From: Rachicladosporium sp. CCFEE 5018
Lineage: Eukaryota; Ascomycota; Dothideomycetes; Cladosporiales; Cladosporiaceae
Length of the DNA stretch: 64,000 nt
Direction: 5' to 3'
Assembly: GCA_002077045.2 (NCBI GenBank)
Contig: KZ111198.1
Location: 42,645-106,644, forward strand
Positions 53,007 to 62,476 of this stretch are shown piece by piece. Position numbers and translations under genes: made by a program. How positions within the stretch are numbered: the first letter of the stretch is position 1; every line of letters starts with the position of its first letter. The notes below the pieces were generated by a model. That model was not told where the DNA came from and did not search any database. It saw only the letters and a program-made list of their open reading frames with translations.

Positions 53007-55016
53007 CTACGCCACGCCAGCCTCACCGGCCTGTTGACCTCTACCCGGTCCACCCCTTCCATTGATCCCAAACCCCCTCTCGGGCCCGCCTCGACCTTCA
53101 GCACCTCGTCCACGACCACCGCGATAGCCCGTACCTCGACCTCTGCCTCTGCCGCGGTACCCACCATCAACGCCGACAGCGCCGAAAGTCTCCAGATTGC
53201 GACTGCGCTCTTGCGTTCGCATAGCTCGGCCATCGAAGCCACCTCGGCCGGCTTCCCGCTCCTTGAGATCCGAGCTGATGTTGTCGAAGAACGAGGTCTT
53301 CTTGTCGTAGCCCTTAATTTCCTTAGCTGGAATGACTACATCATCAGACTCCTGCGTGACACCATTGCCGACTCCATTGGCAGACAGCGGATCCGCAGAC
53401 TCGCCATGCGGGCTGGTAATTGGCGATCCAGAAGCGATGGCTTCTTTGACGACGTCGGTCTTGTTGAATTTGGCGTTTGCGCTGGCGAAGTCGTAGTCTT
53501 CCTTGGGAACTTCGACACCTCGGGCTCCACCTCGAGGAACGCCGCCTCGGCTGCCACGAGGCGCTCGTCCGCCACGTCCACGATCTTGGACTCGCATGCG
53601 GTCGACTTGTTGGGTGAGGTTGTCGAGGCCGTTGCTGGGAGCGGTGTGTTGTGCGGGTCTGGACTGCGAAGTATTGTTCGAGGACTGGCCGAGTTTCGCC
53701 ATTGCAGCTGCGACTGCTGCCGTGGCTGCTGAGGTAGCGTCGACGTAGGACTGAGGCTGTGCGGGTGGTGCTTGAGCAGGAGGGGCGGCAGGAGGTACAA
53801 TACTTTGTGCTGCGGAGTTGGGAGACGGACGTGGGACAGCCACACGGGTGTTCTGTGGCTTCTTAGCGATTTGTGGGGCTGGTGGTGTCGCTTGAGATGC
53901 AGCTGACGGCGCAGTCGCAGCTGCAGCGGAGGGTTTCGACTCGACTGGGGGAGGAGGGCCTGGCTTTGCAGCGTTCGCAGCAGGCTTGGCAGACGGAGCT
54001 TGTTTGGCCTGAGATTGTAGAGGTTGTTGCGGTGGCGGAGGCTGATTCGCAGGCTTGGCAGGAGGTTGTGGCGTGCCTTGCTTGCTGCCACTGCCGCTCC
54101 CGTTCATGCCAGGAGCCTGAGCAGACGCAGTCGGTGGTCTTTGCTGATTCTGCGACTGCGGTGGCATGTTCTGTTGTGGCGGAGGGAAGCCCTGCGGGTG
54201 CTGGGGAAAGTCATGCCCGGGTGGAGGTCCGTAGCCAGGTGGAGGTGGCCCATAACCAGGTGGACCGCCATACGGCATGCCGTAGCCAGGTACGGCGCCT
54301 GGACTACCTGGGAAGCCATGCGGGCCTCCCGGCCCTTGAAAGCGAGGTTGCTGTTGGAATTGATTTGGAGGTGGTCCTGGTGGGTAGCCGTAGGGTTGTT
54401 GGGGAGGGGGTTGTTGTCGGAACTGCTGTGGAGGTGCCTGCTGGAATGACTGCGGTGGTTGCTGCTGCATTCCTGGCGGCCGCGTTGACTGTGTGTGCTG
54501 GTCAGCAGTGCTCGCACAATGCTTGCGACGAGATGTAGATATTCAGGCCAGATCAGAAGGAAGGCAACAAGGAAACAATCCGCATAATTTTTGCGCTCTC
54601 GGAAAGACAATTTATCCAAGTAATTCTTCATCATATAGGCATTGGGTGAAGGCAAGGGAAATGGCACAACTCACCCCCATGATCGCAGGATCATTAGGCA
54701 CCGGCCGCTGGTTTTCTTGCGCCTGCGGTGCCTCGACAATCTGCAACTCTTTCACATCACTCCCGCGGAAGACGATGTATTCGTAGATCTGGTCGGACCC
54801 GGCGATCTCTTCTGCCGGATTGCCTTTCCGGCCTTGGGTGCCGTGAGATGTGACATTCTCAAGGGCGACGGTGGAATTCTCAGAGTTGATCTCGTGGAGG
54901 GTGCCAATGTACTTGATGTCGGATTCGGAGATGAGGGAGATGCGGGAGCTGTGCCTTGTCAGTGCCGGGATTGAAGTCAATGGTGACGATGGCACTCACC
55001 CGATGAACTCGGACAT
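53007..55016 (-). CDS. SCD6: Scd6/LSM14-family RNA-binding translational repressor
   Basis: Cytoplasmic P-body protein that represses translation and promotes decapping. Exons 55016-55000 (17 nt), 54948-54675 and 54488-53007; introns 51 and 186 bp; 590 aa. MSEFIGSRISLISESDIKYI is the divergent Sm fold of LSM14, ending QENQRPVPNDPAIMG. A long Pro/Gln/Gly-rich linker follows. The FDF domain has KEDYDFASANAKFNKTDVV, the FFD box YDKKTSFFDNISSD and the TFG-like ERSRNLETFGAVG, then an RGG-rich tail (YRGRGRGRGTGYRGGRGR). Domain order is complete. The second intron is about three times the usual local length. Confidence 0.94.
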
Positions 55017-55170
55017 GGTGGCGGTGACGGAGGAGGGAAGAAATAGGTGTCTGCTGTAGCTGTGAGGGTTACCAGCACTGATGTTGGTATTGAGCTGTGC
55101 TCGGCAATGCCAAGGCGAGGCTATCCGGACTTCACTCCTACCCCTGCCACTCGATTCATTGCTGGGACTT

Positions 55171-55752
55171 ATGAGCTGTACTGTGACTGCGGAAGTTTTT
55201 ACAATCCTGGCTACAGCGCAGCAGGAAGATGTCTCGCAAGAGAATATGTTCCGCCAGATCTCCGCCTACCCATGGGATGCCGATACTGAGTTTCAATCCG
55301 GTCTAAGCTCCATCCTGGGCTCGACATCAGATCCAGCGCGGACTGAACACCTTACAGCGCGAGCTCAATGTTTCTACTTTGCGCGCAAGAACGGCACTCA
55401 CGTAGAATTCGACGCATACAGAGCTTGGCTGGCTGGCGAGGGCGCATCGGGAGAGGATGTAACATCTACGCAGACGAATGGTACGGCGCAAGTGGTACCT
55501 ACAGCCTCACAGACGGACGGTGACAGCATCAGTCAGCCAGCTGGCGGCATGGCATACGCGCCGAAGCCTGCCTCGTTCGCTGAGATCTGTGATATGATTG
55601 CCGAGGGCAAGCCGATACCTGGCATCAAGGACATCCCAGACACGATTCTCGAAGGACAAGCGAGTGGGAAGAGCGCTTCAACAAGGGTCAAGCCATGGGA
55701 GAAGGCCACCACAACAGCAAGTCAGGGTGTCAGCTGGCTTGACAACCGATGA
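55171..55752 (+). CDS. KPWE-motif protein, possibly PEX39-like
   Basis: 193 aa from the ATG at 55171; ATGs at 55081 and 55246 are alternatives and the true start is uncertain. The core has MFRQISAYPWDADTEFQSGL and CFYFARKNGTHVEFDAYRAW, a linker, and a C-terminal block FAEICDMIAEGKPIPGIKDI, then PDTILEG and RVKPWEK. The combination of EGKPIPGI...IP and a terminal KPWE is, as I recall, the signature of the recently described peroxin PEX39 (yeast Yjr012c, human C6ORF226), which helps PEX7-dependent PTS2 import; fungal relatives carry extra N-terminal sequence. The assignment rests on motifs only. Confidence 0.6.
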   Translation: MSCTVTAEVFTILATAQQEDVSQENMFRQISAYPWDADTEFQSGLSSILGSTSDPARTEHLTARAQCFYFARKNGTHVEFDAYRAWLAGEGASGEDVTSTQTNGTAQVVPTASQTDGDSISQPAGGMAYAPKPASFAEICDMIAEGKPIPGIKDIPDTILEGQASGKSASTRVKPWEKATTTASQGVSWLDNR

Positions 55753-56081
55753 CTCTGTAGGGTACACGGCAACGGTCCTTGCGGAAACTGTTGTTACCAG
55801 TGCGTACATCTGAGGCTTATCGCCAGATCTCCAGAATATTGCATCGCTCCTCTCAACGTATCAGGAATAGCAAGGCTACAGTGCATCCTAACGCCGCATG
55901 GTACGTTCATCTGCTGTCTGCTCACCTGAGCTTCCAAACTTCTGAAAGCAGCAAACTATTACTCTCTTCTCGCAGCTGGATCTCTTTGGTTCTGTTGGAT
56001 GGAGATTAGGAGACACGATCACCACTTCACTCCTGCTGCCGTGTAAGCTGCATCATACATTCTTCTCAACTCGCCCGTATC
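55753..56081. other. convergent intergenic interval
   Basis: 3-prime ends of the KPWE gene and of the 56082 gene; nothing else seen. Confidence 0.4.
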
Positions 56082-56786
56082 CTATTGCAGCTCTTCGCCG
56101 AAAACCATGCTCAAAAATCGCCGAGTCGTCTGCCGCGATGCTGCATCGCTGGGTCTACCCCGCTCAAAGGTGTATGTCGGAACAGGATTCGTTTTGCGAC
56201 ATAGCACGAACCAACGGTCCGCTGCGATTGCCGCCTTCGCCGCAACCCGGCGATGGTCGGACATTTCGTCTCCATAGGCAGACACCATTTTGACCCGCAA
56301 GATTCTCTCGTTGTACGCCAGGTGGCAGTCCAGAGAATCGGGCTCCAGCAATTTGCCCCGCAGTAGATTGGACCTGGAACTTGGAGTCTCAGCCCAGGCA
56401 TCGAACAGCGCGATGATGCTGCCAAATTGCAGATCCTTGATTACGACCTCGAGCTTGAAGTTAAGATGTAGTATGCGGCGCCAGACTGCGTCGCAATAGA
56501 CGCCATACCTTGCTCGGCTGGCTCTCATCATACATAATGAAGAAGCAAATGGTCTGAGAGGATTGACGAGCGATGTGATTTGTGGTGTGCTTGGAGCAGG
56601 TCGTCTTGCCGAACTCATTATATTGCTGCCACTGACCTTTGGGGTGGCTCTTGGCTTGGGTGCGTTGAGGAGAGCGATTGATCTTTGAGGACTAGTAGGT
56701 CTGCGATCCAAGCTTGCAGCTTTATAGGCAGCTCGAAGAACGGGAAGGGGTTTCTTGACTTGGCGCTTGCGACGACGTGGAGCCAT
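56082..56786 (-). CDS. hypothetical protein, 234 aa (paralogue of the 57230 gene)
   Basis: Single exon from the ATG at 56786 (MAPRRRKRQVKKPLP), with a strongly basic N-terminus that could be a nuclear signal. From about residue 85 it aligns with the 57230 protein: ASRARYGVYCDAVWRRIL, VVIKDLQFGSIIALF, NLLRGKLLEPDSLDCHL and the end RRFLSMVFGEELQ. It lacks the F-box-like start of the neighbour, having instead the basic region. Function unknown. Confidence 0.6.
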   Translation of the reverse strand: MAPRRRKRQVKKPLPVLRAAYKAASLDRRPTSPQRSIALLNAPKPRATPKVSGSNIMSSARRPAPSTPQITSLVNPLRPFASSLCMMRASRARYGVYCDAVWRRILHLNFKLEVVIKDLQFGSIIALFDAWAETPSSRSNLLRGKLLEPDSLDCHLAYNERILRVKMVSAYGDEMSDHRRVAAKAAIAADRWFVLCRKTNPVPTYTFERGRPSDAASRQTTRRFLSMVFGEELQ

Positions 56787-57229
56787 GCTGGTGCTGGTGT
56801 ACGGGCAATAGCTGCGGCCGTCGGTCGGCAGGGTGCCTACATATGGCGTCACTCAGATCAGATCACGAGCTGTCACGACGCGTCACTGGCTGTAGCTACG
56901 CATCTCCCGAAATTTCTCTGCCTCTCCAAATCCGCACATATCTCACGGGGGTCTCAAACAACTGCGCCAGCATCTCGGCCTCCCACAAATCACACCTTCT
57001 TTACAAACCCTTGCGCACATTGAAACTCAGCATCAATGCCATCGCTCTATTGAGAGTGTGAAGGCTGCTCTGAAATGCGCCGTGAGTACGATTCTGCTCT
57101 CGCTATTCCATCTATATGGCGTGCACTACACTCTAGAACAACTCTTTCATGGCATTGAGCGTTTGAGTGCCCGGGCTGTTGGGCCGCCACAACACCAATG
57201 CCAACCACTGCCAAGACAGTGCTTATACC
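56787..57229. other. intergenic interval
   Basis: Upstream of the 56786 start and downstream of the 57230 gene; no gene seen. Confidence 0.4.
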
Positions 57230-57913
57230 TCAGAGATACCATACCCCGGACCTGATAGTGCGCAAGTGTCCGCGCTTGGTGTAGTGCTGCGCGGAACACG
57301 TTACGCGATAGAGCCTGCCCAGCTCTCCCGCATCGGTACTGCATTCCTCCCCAAACGCAACCTCGAGCAGCCTACTTGTGTAACGACAAGGCCCGTCCTC
57401 AGCCATTCTGCATTCCTCAGGTTGGCGGAACACAGAGACTGGAGGCAAACCCTCCCGGTCGCAGAATTGTGTCCATCGCAGCAAAACCACAATGCTCCGC
57501 GCTACCATACGGCAACATTTGCAGTCTTCGTTGTCCCGCACGTTGTACTCCAAATCAATATAATCATAACGGAGCTGCAATTGACCCTGCTGGACCAGCT
57601 TCCCTCGCAATCCGATAAGGTTCTTCGACTTGATTCGCAGCGACAATTGGAATGGCTTCATTATGCCACTGAAGTCGAGGTCCTTCATCACAACAGCGAA
57701 GATGGTGCCAGGGGCCAGCATGTGTCGCCACAAGACGCTGCAGTATAGAGCGTGTGTCGTGCGGCTGGCAAGCAGCATGCCGGAGCGAGATGAGAATAGC
57801 GTCTTTGGGCTGGCGCATGGCGGTAACGATGTAAAGGATTTGTCCGCTCCGACAACATCGCTGAGGATGATGGCTTGAAGCTCTTCTGGGAGTTGTAGGA
57901 GGTGGGCTGACAT
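57230..57913 (-). CDS. F-box-like hypothetical protein, 227 aa
   Basis: ATG at 57913 (MSAHLLQLPEELQAIILSDV) gives 227 aa; an in-frame ATG at 57928 adds five residues. LPEELQAIILSDVVGAD is F-box-like. The body reads ASRTTHALYCSVLWRHML, VVMKDLDFSGIMKPF, NLIGLRGKLVQQGQLQLRY and SRLLEVAFGEE, matching the 56082 protein; it continues about 30 residues past that point. No membrane segment. Confidence 0.6.
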   Translation of the reverse strand: MSAHLLQLPEELQAIILSDVVGADKSFTSLPPCASPKTLFSSRSGMLLASRTTHALYCSVLWRHMLAPGTIFAVVMKDLDFSGIMKPFQLSLRIKSKNLIGLRGKLVQQGQLQLRYDYIDLEYNVRDNEDCKCCRMVARSIVVLLRWTQFCDREGLPPVSVFRQPEECRMAEDGPCRYTSRLLEVAFGEECSTDAGELGRLYRVTCSAQHYTKRGHLRTIRSGVWYL

Positions 57914-58719
57914 GGTGGTTGAAATCATGCAAAGGTGGAAAGAGCAGAGTCTCTGCACGCGCCTTATGTTCCGTTCTTATTGTAGCCTGCTGCGGCTAAG
58001 GAAACAGATCCAGAACCAGCCAGCTGCCTCAGGCTGTGCCATCGGAAGACATTTACAGCTGAACGACGACGCTGAGCAATGCTCGGGCGTTTGTGACAAC
58101 TGTCATCGCTTTTGCATTTATCCTTGCTGGAGTACAGTGCCACGGAACAACACTGCCTCGTCTCTCTGGACACCTCAAATGCTCCTGAGACACTTTAGAG
58201 ACCATCCAAAAAGTGGACATGTACTTCATCGCCGCCAGGAGAGAGTGGCTGCGTGCTATGTTCTGACTACGCACATGTGTAGCCTTTCATAGACGCACCT
58301 TCCAATGAGAACATTTCCACAGTGGGACTTAGGAAAGCATATCCGCGCGCGACATGCATGGGGAGACTGGCAGCCAAGGTGAAGTAAATGATTTCATATT
58401 CACTGCTGATCTCAATCACACTCACATGGTCTTTGTACATCGTTGACAGTAGCGTAGAGATGAAGACGGTTTTTTTCGCAGCAGCTTCCAAGGAACCGCT
58501 ACCTCCAGTCTCGATCGCACCTGCTCCAGCATTCTAATTTCCAGGTACCTGAGCAACAGCACTCGCTCATTCTAGATAACCACCTTTACCACACCACGCG
58601 AGTATTTCGCTGTCAACGTCCAAAAGTTCCGCGCATCTACCAGTCCAGTGGCCGCACGCGCCTCACAGAGATCAACAGTCGTTACAGAGGACTACCGGAT
58701 ACCTGACCCATCCTTAGCA
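57914..58719. other. intergenic interval with possible coding fragments
   Basis: A minus-strand frame at 58267-58480 (TVFISTLLSTMYKDHVSV) and the open plus-strand stretch 58573-58719 (YFAVNVQKFRASTS) look partly coding. The second may be the 5-prime part of the following gene, entered through the acceptor TTCTAG at 58572. No complete gene model is supported. Confidence 0.3.
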
Positions 58720-59535
58720 ATGGCGAATGGCTGGGAGCGCGAGCGGGAGAGATCGCAAGACAGGAAGCGTGCGCAGGTCTCAGCAGCACTTGACTGCGCT
58801 TATTATCATTGCCGCAATCGGCCGCGTCATCACGGCGCCCATTACTGCGCGGTCCATCGCGATCTGTCTCGTGGACCCAGCGCGGAGCCTTCTCGCGACA
58901 CTGTGCGCCTGTAGCTGGCCAGTGATTTTGCCGATATCACGTCGTACACGCGATCAGGTCAGGATCGTGACCACTCGAGACGTGGAATGTCCTTTGGCGC
59001 CGACACCACCGCCAGTGTCCATCGCGCTCGTCGTCGTGATCGCTCCGTCTCGCCCGCAAGAGCAGGCAATGAGCGATCTCACGATCTACTGTCGGACGAA
59101 CAGCAACGGTATCGTCAGCGCGATACGCGCGGGCTCAGCAGCAGCTCAGCTTCACACCATCGACAAGGATCTGCTGGCTTGCAGTCGCATCCTTTGACCT
59201 TGTCCACCGCCACCACTCCCTTGACTCTTCGCCCACGTACTCGCGTGCAGGGTCAGCGATACCCCACGGGCAGTGATCCCATGCAGCCGCCCTGCTATGA
59301 CTGCCTACGACACAGCGACCGAAGCGCTCAGGATTACTCACTCGCAGAGTGTCCGCATATTCACGCCAATGTTCGGCGCACCCTTCGCCGACAGGCTGAT
59401 AAACGCAGCAGGGCCGTGGCTACAACGGAGGCATCTCTGGTCGCCAGTCCGCCGGCTCAGGTGCAAGCTTCGGCTGCCAGTGATATCCGTCCGGAGGAGG
59501 TGATGCCAGTGCTGTCATCAATCGATCAAGCGTAG
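58720..59535 (+). pseudogene. His/Cys-containing hypothetical protein gene with in-frame TAG
   Basis: One frame runs from the ATG at 58720 (MANGWERERERSQDRK) to 59535, broken only by TAG at 58912-58914. Before it lies CAYYHCRNRPRHHGAHYCAVH, a likely zinc site; after it DFADITSYTRSGQDRDHSRR, an Arg/Ser-rich stretch and CYDCLRHSDRSAQ...CPHIH, a second Cys/His cluster, then a C-terminal Ala-rich region. CAG to TAG would explain the stop (CTG-TAG-CTG). An intron ending in CTGTAG is possible but would remove the first Cys/His cluster or leave a poor donor. The gene may start further upstream. Confidence 0.5.
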
Positions 59536-59536
59536 C

Positions 59537-59664
59537 GATTGGCAGGGCGGATGATCGTCGGATTGGCAGCGCTAGCAAGCAAGCGTGCTCGCTTGGGGTA
59601 GAAGATCCTTCAAGCGAGCATGATTGATTAGTGAGAAGGCCAATCGCCAAGCCGCTTGCCAATC
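59537..59664. repeat. short inverted repeat near the hAT relic
   Basis: GATTGGCAGGGCGG at 59537-59550 and CCGCTTGCCAATC at 59652-59664 pair with one or two mismatches. The region also has repeated CAAGC/GCTTG palindromes. Could be a small non-autonomous element or hAT terminal sequence; not proven. Confidence 0.35.
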
Positions 59665-59769
59665 ATGGCTTGAGGGAAGTGAAGGATCTGTAGGCAGTCA
59701 CCTGATCCTTATCAATTGTAAGATCTTATCAATTATAAAGATCTATGTGCTTAGAATTGGTTAGTTTGG

Positions 59770-60970
59770 TCTACTGCAGTTTGTGTGGTGAATTGGTGGT
59801 CAAATCAAACCGGCTACTCCCGCAGGTGGTTCTTAAGGTGGTGCTCAAGGTGGTGGTGGTGGTGATACGTACCCTCACCGTCGCTCCTATCTGCCTCAGG
59901 CTCTTTAGCGACCTCACTGTCGCCGGCCTTGGCACTGCTCCTGGCTACCTCGCTCTATAACTCTACTAGTATCCGCTAAGCCTCTGCTCCATCGACAATG
60001 CCATTAAGGAGCTAGCTCTTAATGCACTGCTCGGATTAGATGATGTCGGCCTTCAGGTAGAAGCGCTCGTCGGTGATTATCCTCTTAGCCTAGCTAAATA
60101 CACGCTCGTACTCAGCACTTATACTAGGCATTGAGAGCACGTTGAAGGCGAGCAATACCAGCTGTAGGAACATCCGTTCACTAGTATTAAGCTACTATTA
60201 TAGTGGCCTATTACGGTAGTCTTATGCACCAAGCTCGTGGATGTCTATCTCCATAAAGCGATTAAGCTCGTTATCCTCCTTCTTCCGTCTCTTTGAAGCC
60301 CTCTCTTAGGTAGAAGTTAGTATAGCAAACGTAGTAAAGAACACGTTATCGAAGTCGCTATCGGGGCTGCCTTCGCGGTAGTACCGCGTGCTATTCGAGT
60401 CGATAGTAATTGCTAGCTCTAGCGGAGGTTGTGTTCGTCGAAGTGAAGTAAGATACCGCTCCTACATACGACGCGTAGCATCTTTAGCTACCTTAATTGC
60501 TTGTCGTAATCGTAGCACGCCGGACTATATCTTATAGTAGTACTCGAATCGGAAGCACGGATGTAATATAGTAGCTATTTAATAGATATTAGTAAGGTCG
60601 CTCTTCTCGTAGTACTCCCTAAGCTTTATAAAGCCTATATTAACGTAGTTCTAGTAGTAGTCGGTAAAGATCTTAGGGTTACGTTCGATCTTATTAGCAC
60701 GCTTCCGTATCTTAATAAAGAGGTAGTCGAATATAGGGAGTACTTCCTATACGGCGCTATACGAGCCCTCCGAAGTAAGGTAATTACTATTACCTTCTAC
60801 CCTTAAGGTCGCTATCTTAAAAGGCTTAAGTAGCTCGTAGTAGTAGTATAGTTCTTCCTAATCTTCGCTATTAAGGAAATCTAGTATAAGGTCGTATTAC
60901 CGTAGTTCTCGCTTCTAATTAGTGTAGTACTACTAAATTACCGGCTTTAATTTAAGAGTACGGTAGATTA
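59770..60970 (-). mobile_element. hAT-family DNA transposon relic, RIP-mutated
   Basis: Minus-strand translation gives the C-terminal half of a hAT transposase interrupted by many stops. The dimerisation domain reads LAFNVLSMPSISAEYERVFS-stop-AKRIITDERFYLKADII-stop-SEQCIKS-stop-LLNGI at 59985-60160. Upstream are RFMEIDIHELGA, DYRNRPL followed by three stops where QWW is expected, and LNTSERMF. All stops fit C-to-T or G-to-A change of CAA, CAG and TGG codons in a CpA context, the RIP signature. The tract is TpA-rich throughout. Ends of the element are not defined. Confidence 0.85.
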
Positions 60971-61035
60971 TATCGAAGGTCCTATTCTACCGGATACCGC
61001 CGTCCTTTATAAGCCGAAGGAAGTAGTAGTATACG

Positions 61036-61268
61036 TGTTACAGGGCGTGGTTGGTATGCAGTGAAGTTGTAGTAGCCTTGGCGCCTGAGGCAATACGCTT
61101 GGCGGCTGCATGCGCACCACCTGCGAGTCGCAGGCGGGTAATGCGCAAAGCAGCGATTAGTCTTGGTACCTAGGCAGTGCTTGCTTAGTGTCGTCCTATA
61201 CGTTGCGAGATACCTACAATATAGATATCCTTTATCAATTCTAATCGCTCGCCTCACTTCGCAGCCCA
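61036..61268 (+). repeat. candidate 5-prime LTR (TG...CA)
   Basis: Starts TGTTACAGGG and would end ...GCCCA at 61268, just before a sequence complementary to 61191-61198. There is no tRNA-type primer site (TGG...) downstream of any nearby CA. The borders are inferred because the second LTR is outside the window. Confidence 0.45.
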
Positions 61269-61283
61269 TAGGACGAAGACGGC

Positions 61284-62476
61284 ATGTCAGACATAGGTGA
61301 CGCTCCTGAGGAGCGCCTGCGCGACGCAGGCGCCGCGACAGCAGCAGCCATTGAAGGCTTAGAAGAGGTGCAGCGGACAATCGAGGATGAGGTTGCAGAC
61401 GAAGCCGCAGAGGAGCAGCAGGCGAGGCGCGTGCTACGCCGTCGCGACATGCTCCGAGGCCAGATCGAGATTGCGACCCTCGAGCGTCAATTAGAGACCC
61501 TGCGGCGTCGAAATGCAGCGGGTCATACTCCTGCGGGATCTTCCGACGGCCTTGGTGAGCCGGAGGTGTTTGACGACGATGTCGATGGAGATGGTCGTGC
61601 GAGTATTGTGCCTAGCGCAGTCGGCTCGCATGCGCTCCCCGTGCGACGCGTACCTTCGAGCAGGCCTAGGCTTCGCGAGCCAGACCTGTTCAAGGGAAAG
61701 ACCTTGAAAGAGGCAAGGGACTTTGTGAGGTCGTTGGAGCTAGTGTTTGCGCTCGCTCCCGACGCTTATCAGCGGCCCAACAGAGGGTCTTGTATGGTGT
61801 CATGTTCCTCGCAGGCGAACCGCGTGAGACGTGGCACCAGAACAACAGCGTGTCTGAACTCGAAATGTATTCGTGGTCGGACTTTACACGGTTCGTCCAA
61901 GACGCAGTCGAGGACCCTGTAAATCGCAGTCTAAGCACAACTGTCGCTTATGAGACTGCAAGGCAAGGCGAGAACCAGTCTGTCCGAGCCTTCGCTACTG
62001 AACTGGCAACGCTTGAGGAGCAGATGGACCCGTATACGCAGGAGCAGCGTACTCGCCACCTGCTCGCAAAGTTGAAGCCTGCGCTGCGCACGGCAATCAT
62101 TACGTATCATGATGCGCCAAAGCGTAGGGAAGACTTGGTATCGCTGGCTACCCGGCTTGAGTCCGCTGGGCGTGGCGCAAGCGTCGCGCATGCGAGTCAC
62201 AAGCGGCACGCTAGCGAAGCGCAAAGGCAGCCGCCTTCGAAACATCAGAAGCCGGCTCCAAGGAGCGAGGGTCCTCCTTTGTTCCCTCGGAAGGGAGGGG
62301 ATTCCTCTAAGGGCCCGCAGTGCTACGGCTGCAAGGAGTATGGGCACATTCGCCCCGATTGCCCGAACAAACATAAGTGGGCTGAAGGCGACAAGCGTGC
62401 GGCTCGCAAGGTCGGCGCTAGCGAAGCAAAGTCGTCTGCTGAGAAGGCTCCAAAGCCTAAGGAAGGGAAGGCCTGA
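61284..62476 (+). CDS. gag: gypsy gag polyprotein with one frameshift
   Basis: ATG at 61284 begins MSDIGDAPEERLRDAG and a coiled-coil head. The capsid-like part includes REPDLFKGKTLKEARDFVRS, then after a one-base shift at about 61768 (APDAY to SAAQQRVLYG) MFLAGEPRETWHQNN, WSDFTRFVQDAVEDP and TRHLLAKLKPALRT. A zinc knuckle CYGCKEYGHIRPDC lies near the end, and gag finishes KEGKA with TGA at 62474-62476. One added base near 61768 would restore a single frame, so this copy's gag is damaged or misread there. Confidence 0.85.

Noticed and set aside
53503..54538. Long plus-strand frames opposite SCD6
   Set aside because: Shadows of the Pro/Gln/Gly-rich linker and RGG tail; no independent coding evidence.
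58912..58914. Programmed readthrough of TAG in the Cys/His protein
   Set aside because: Context CTG-TAG-CTG is not a known leaky context, and the stop matches the C-to-T pattern seen in other damaged genes.
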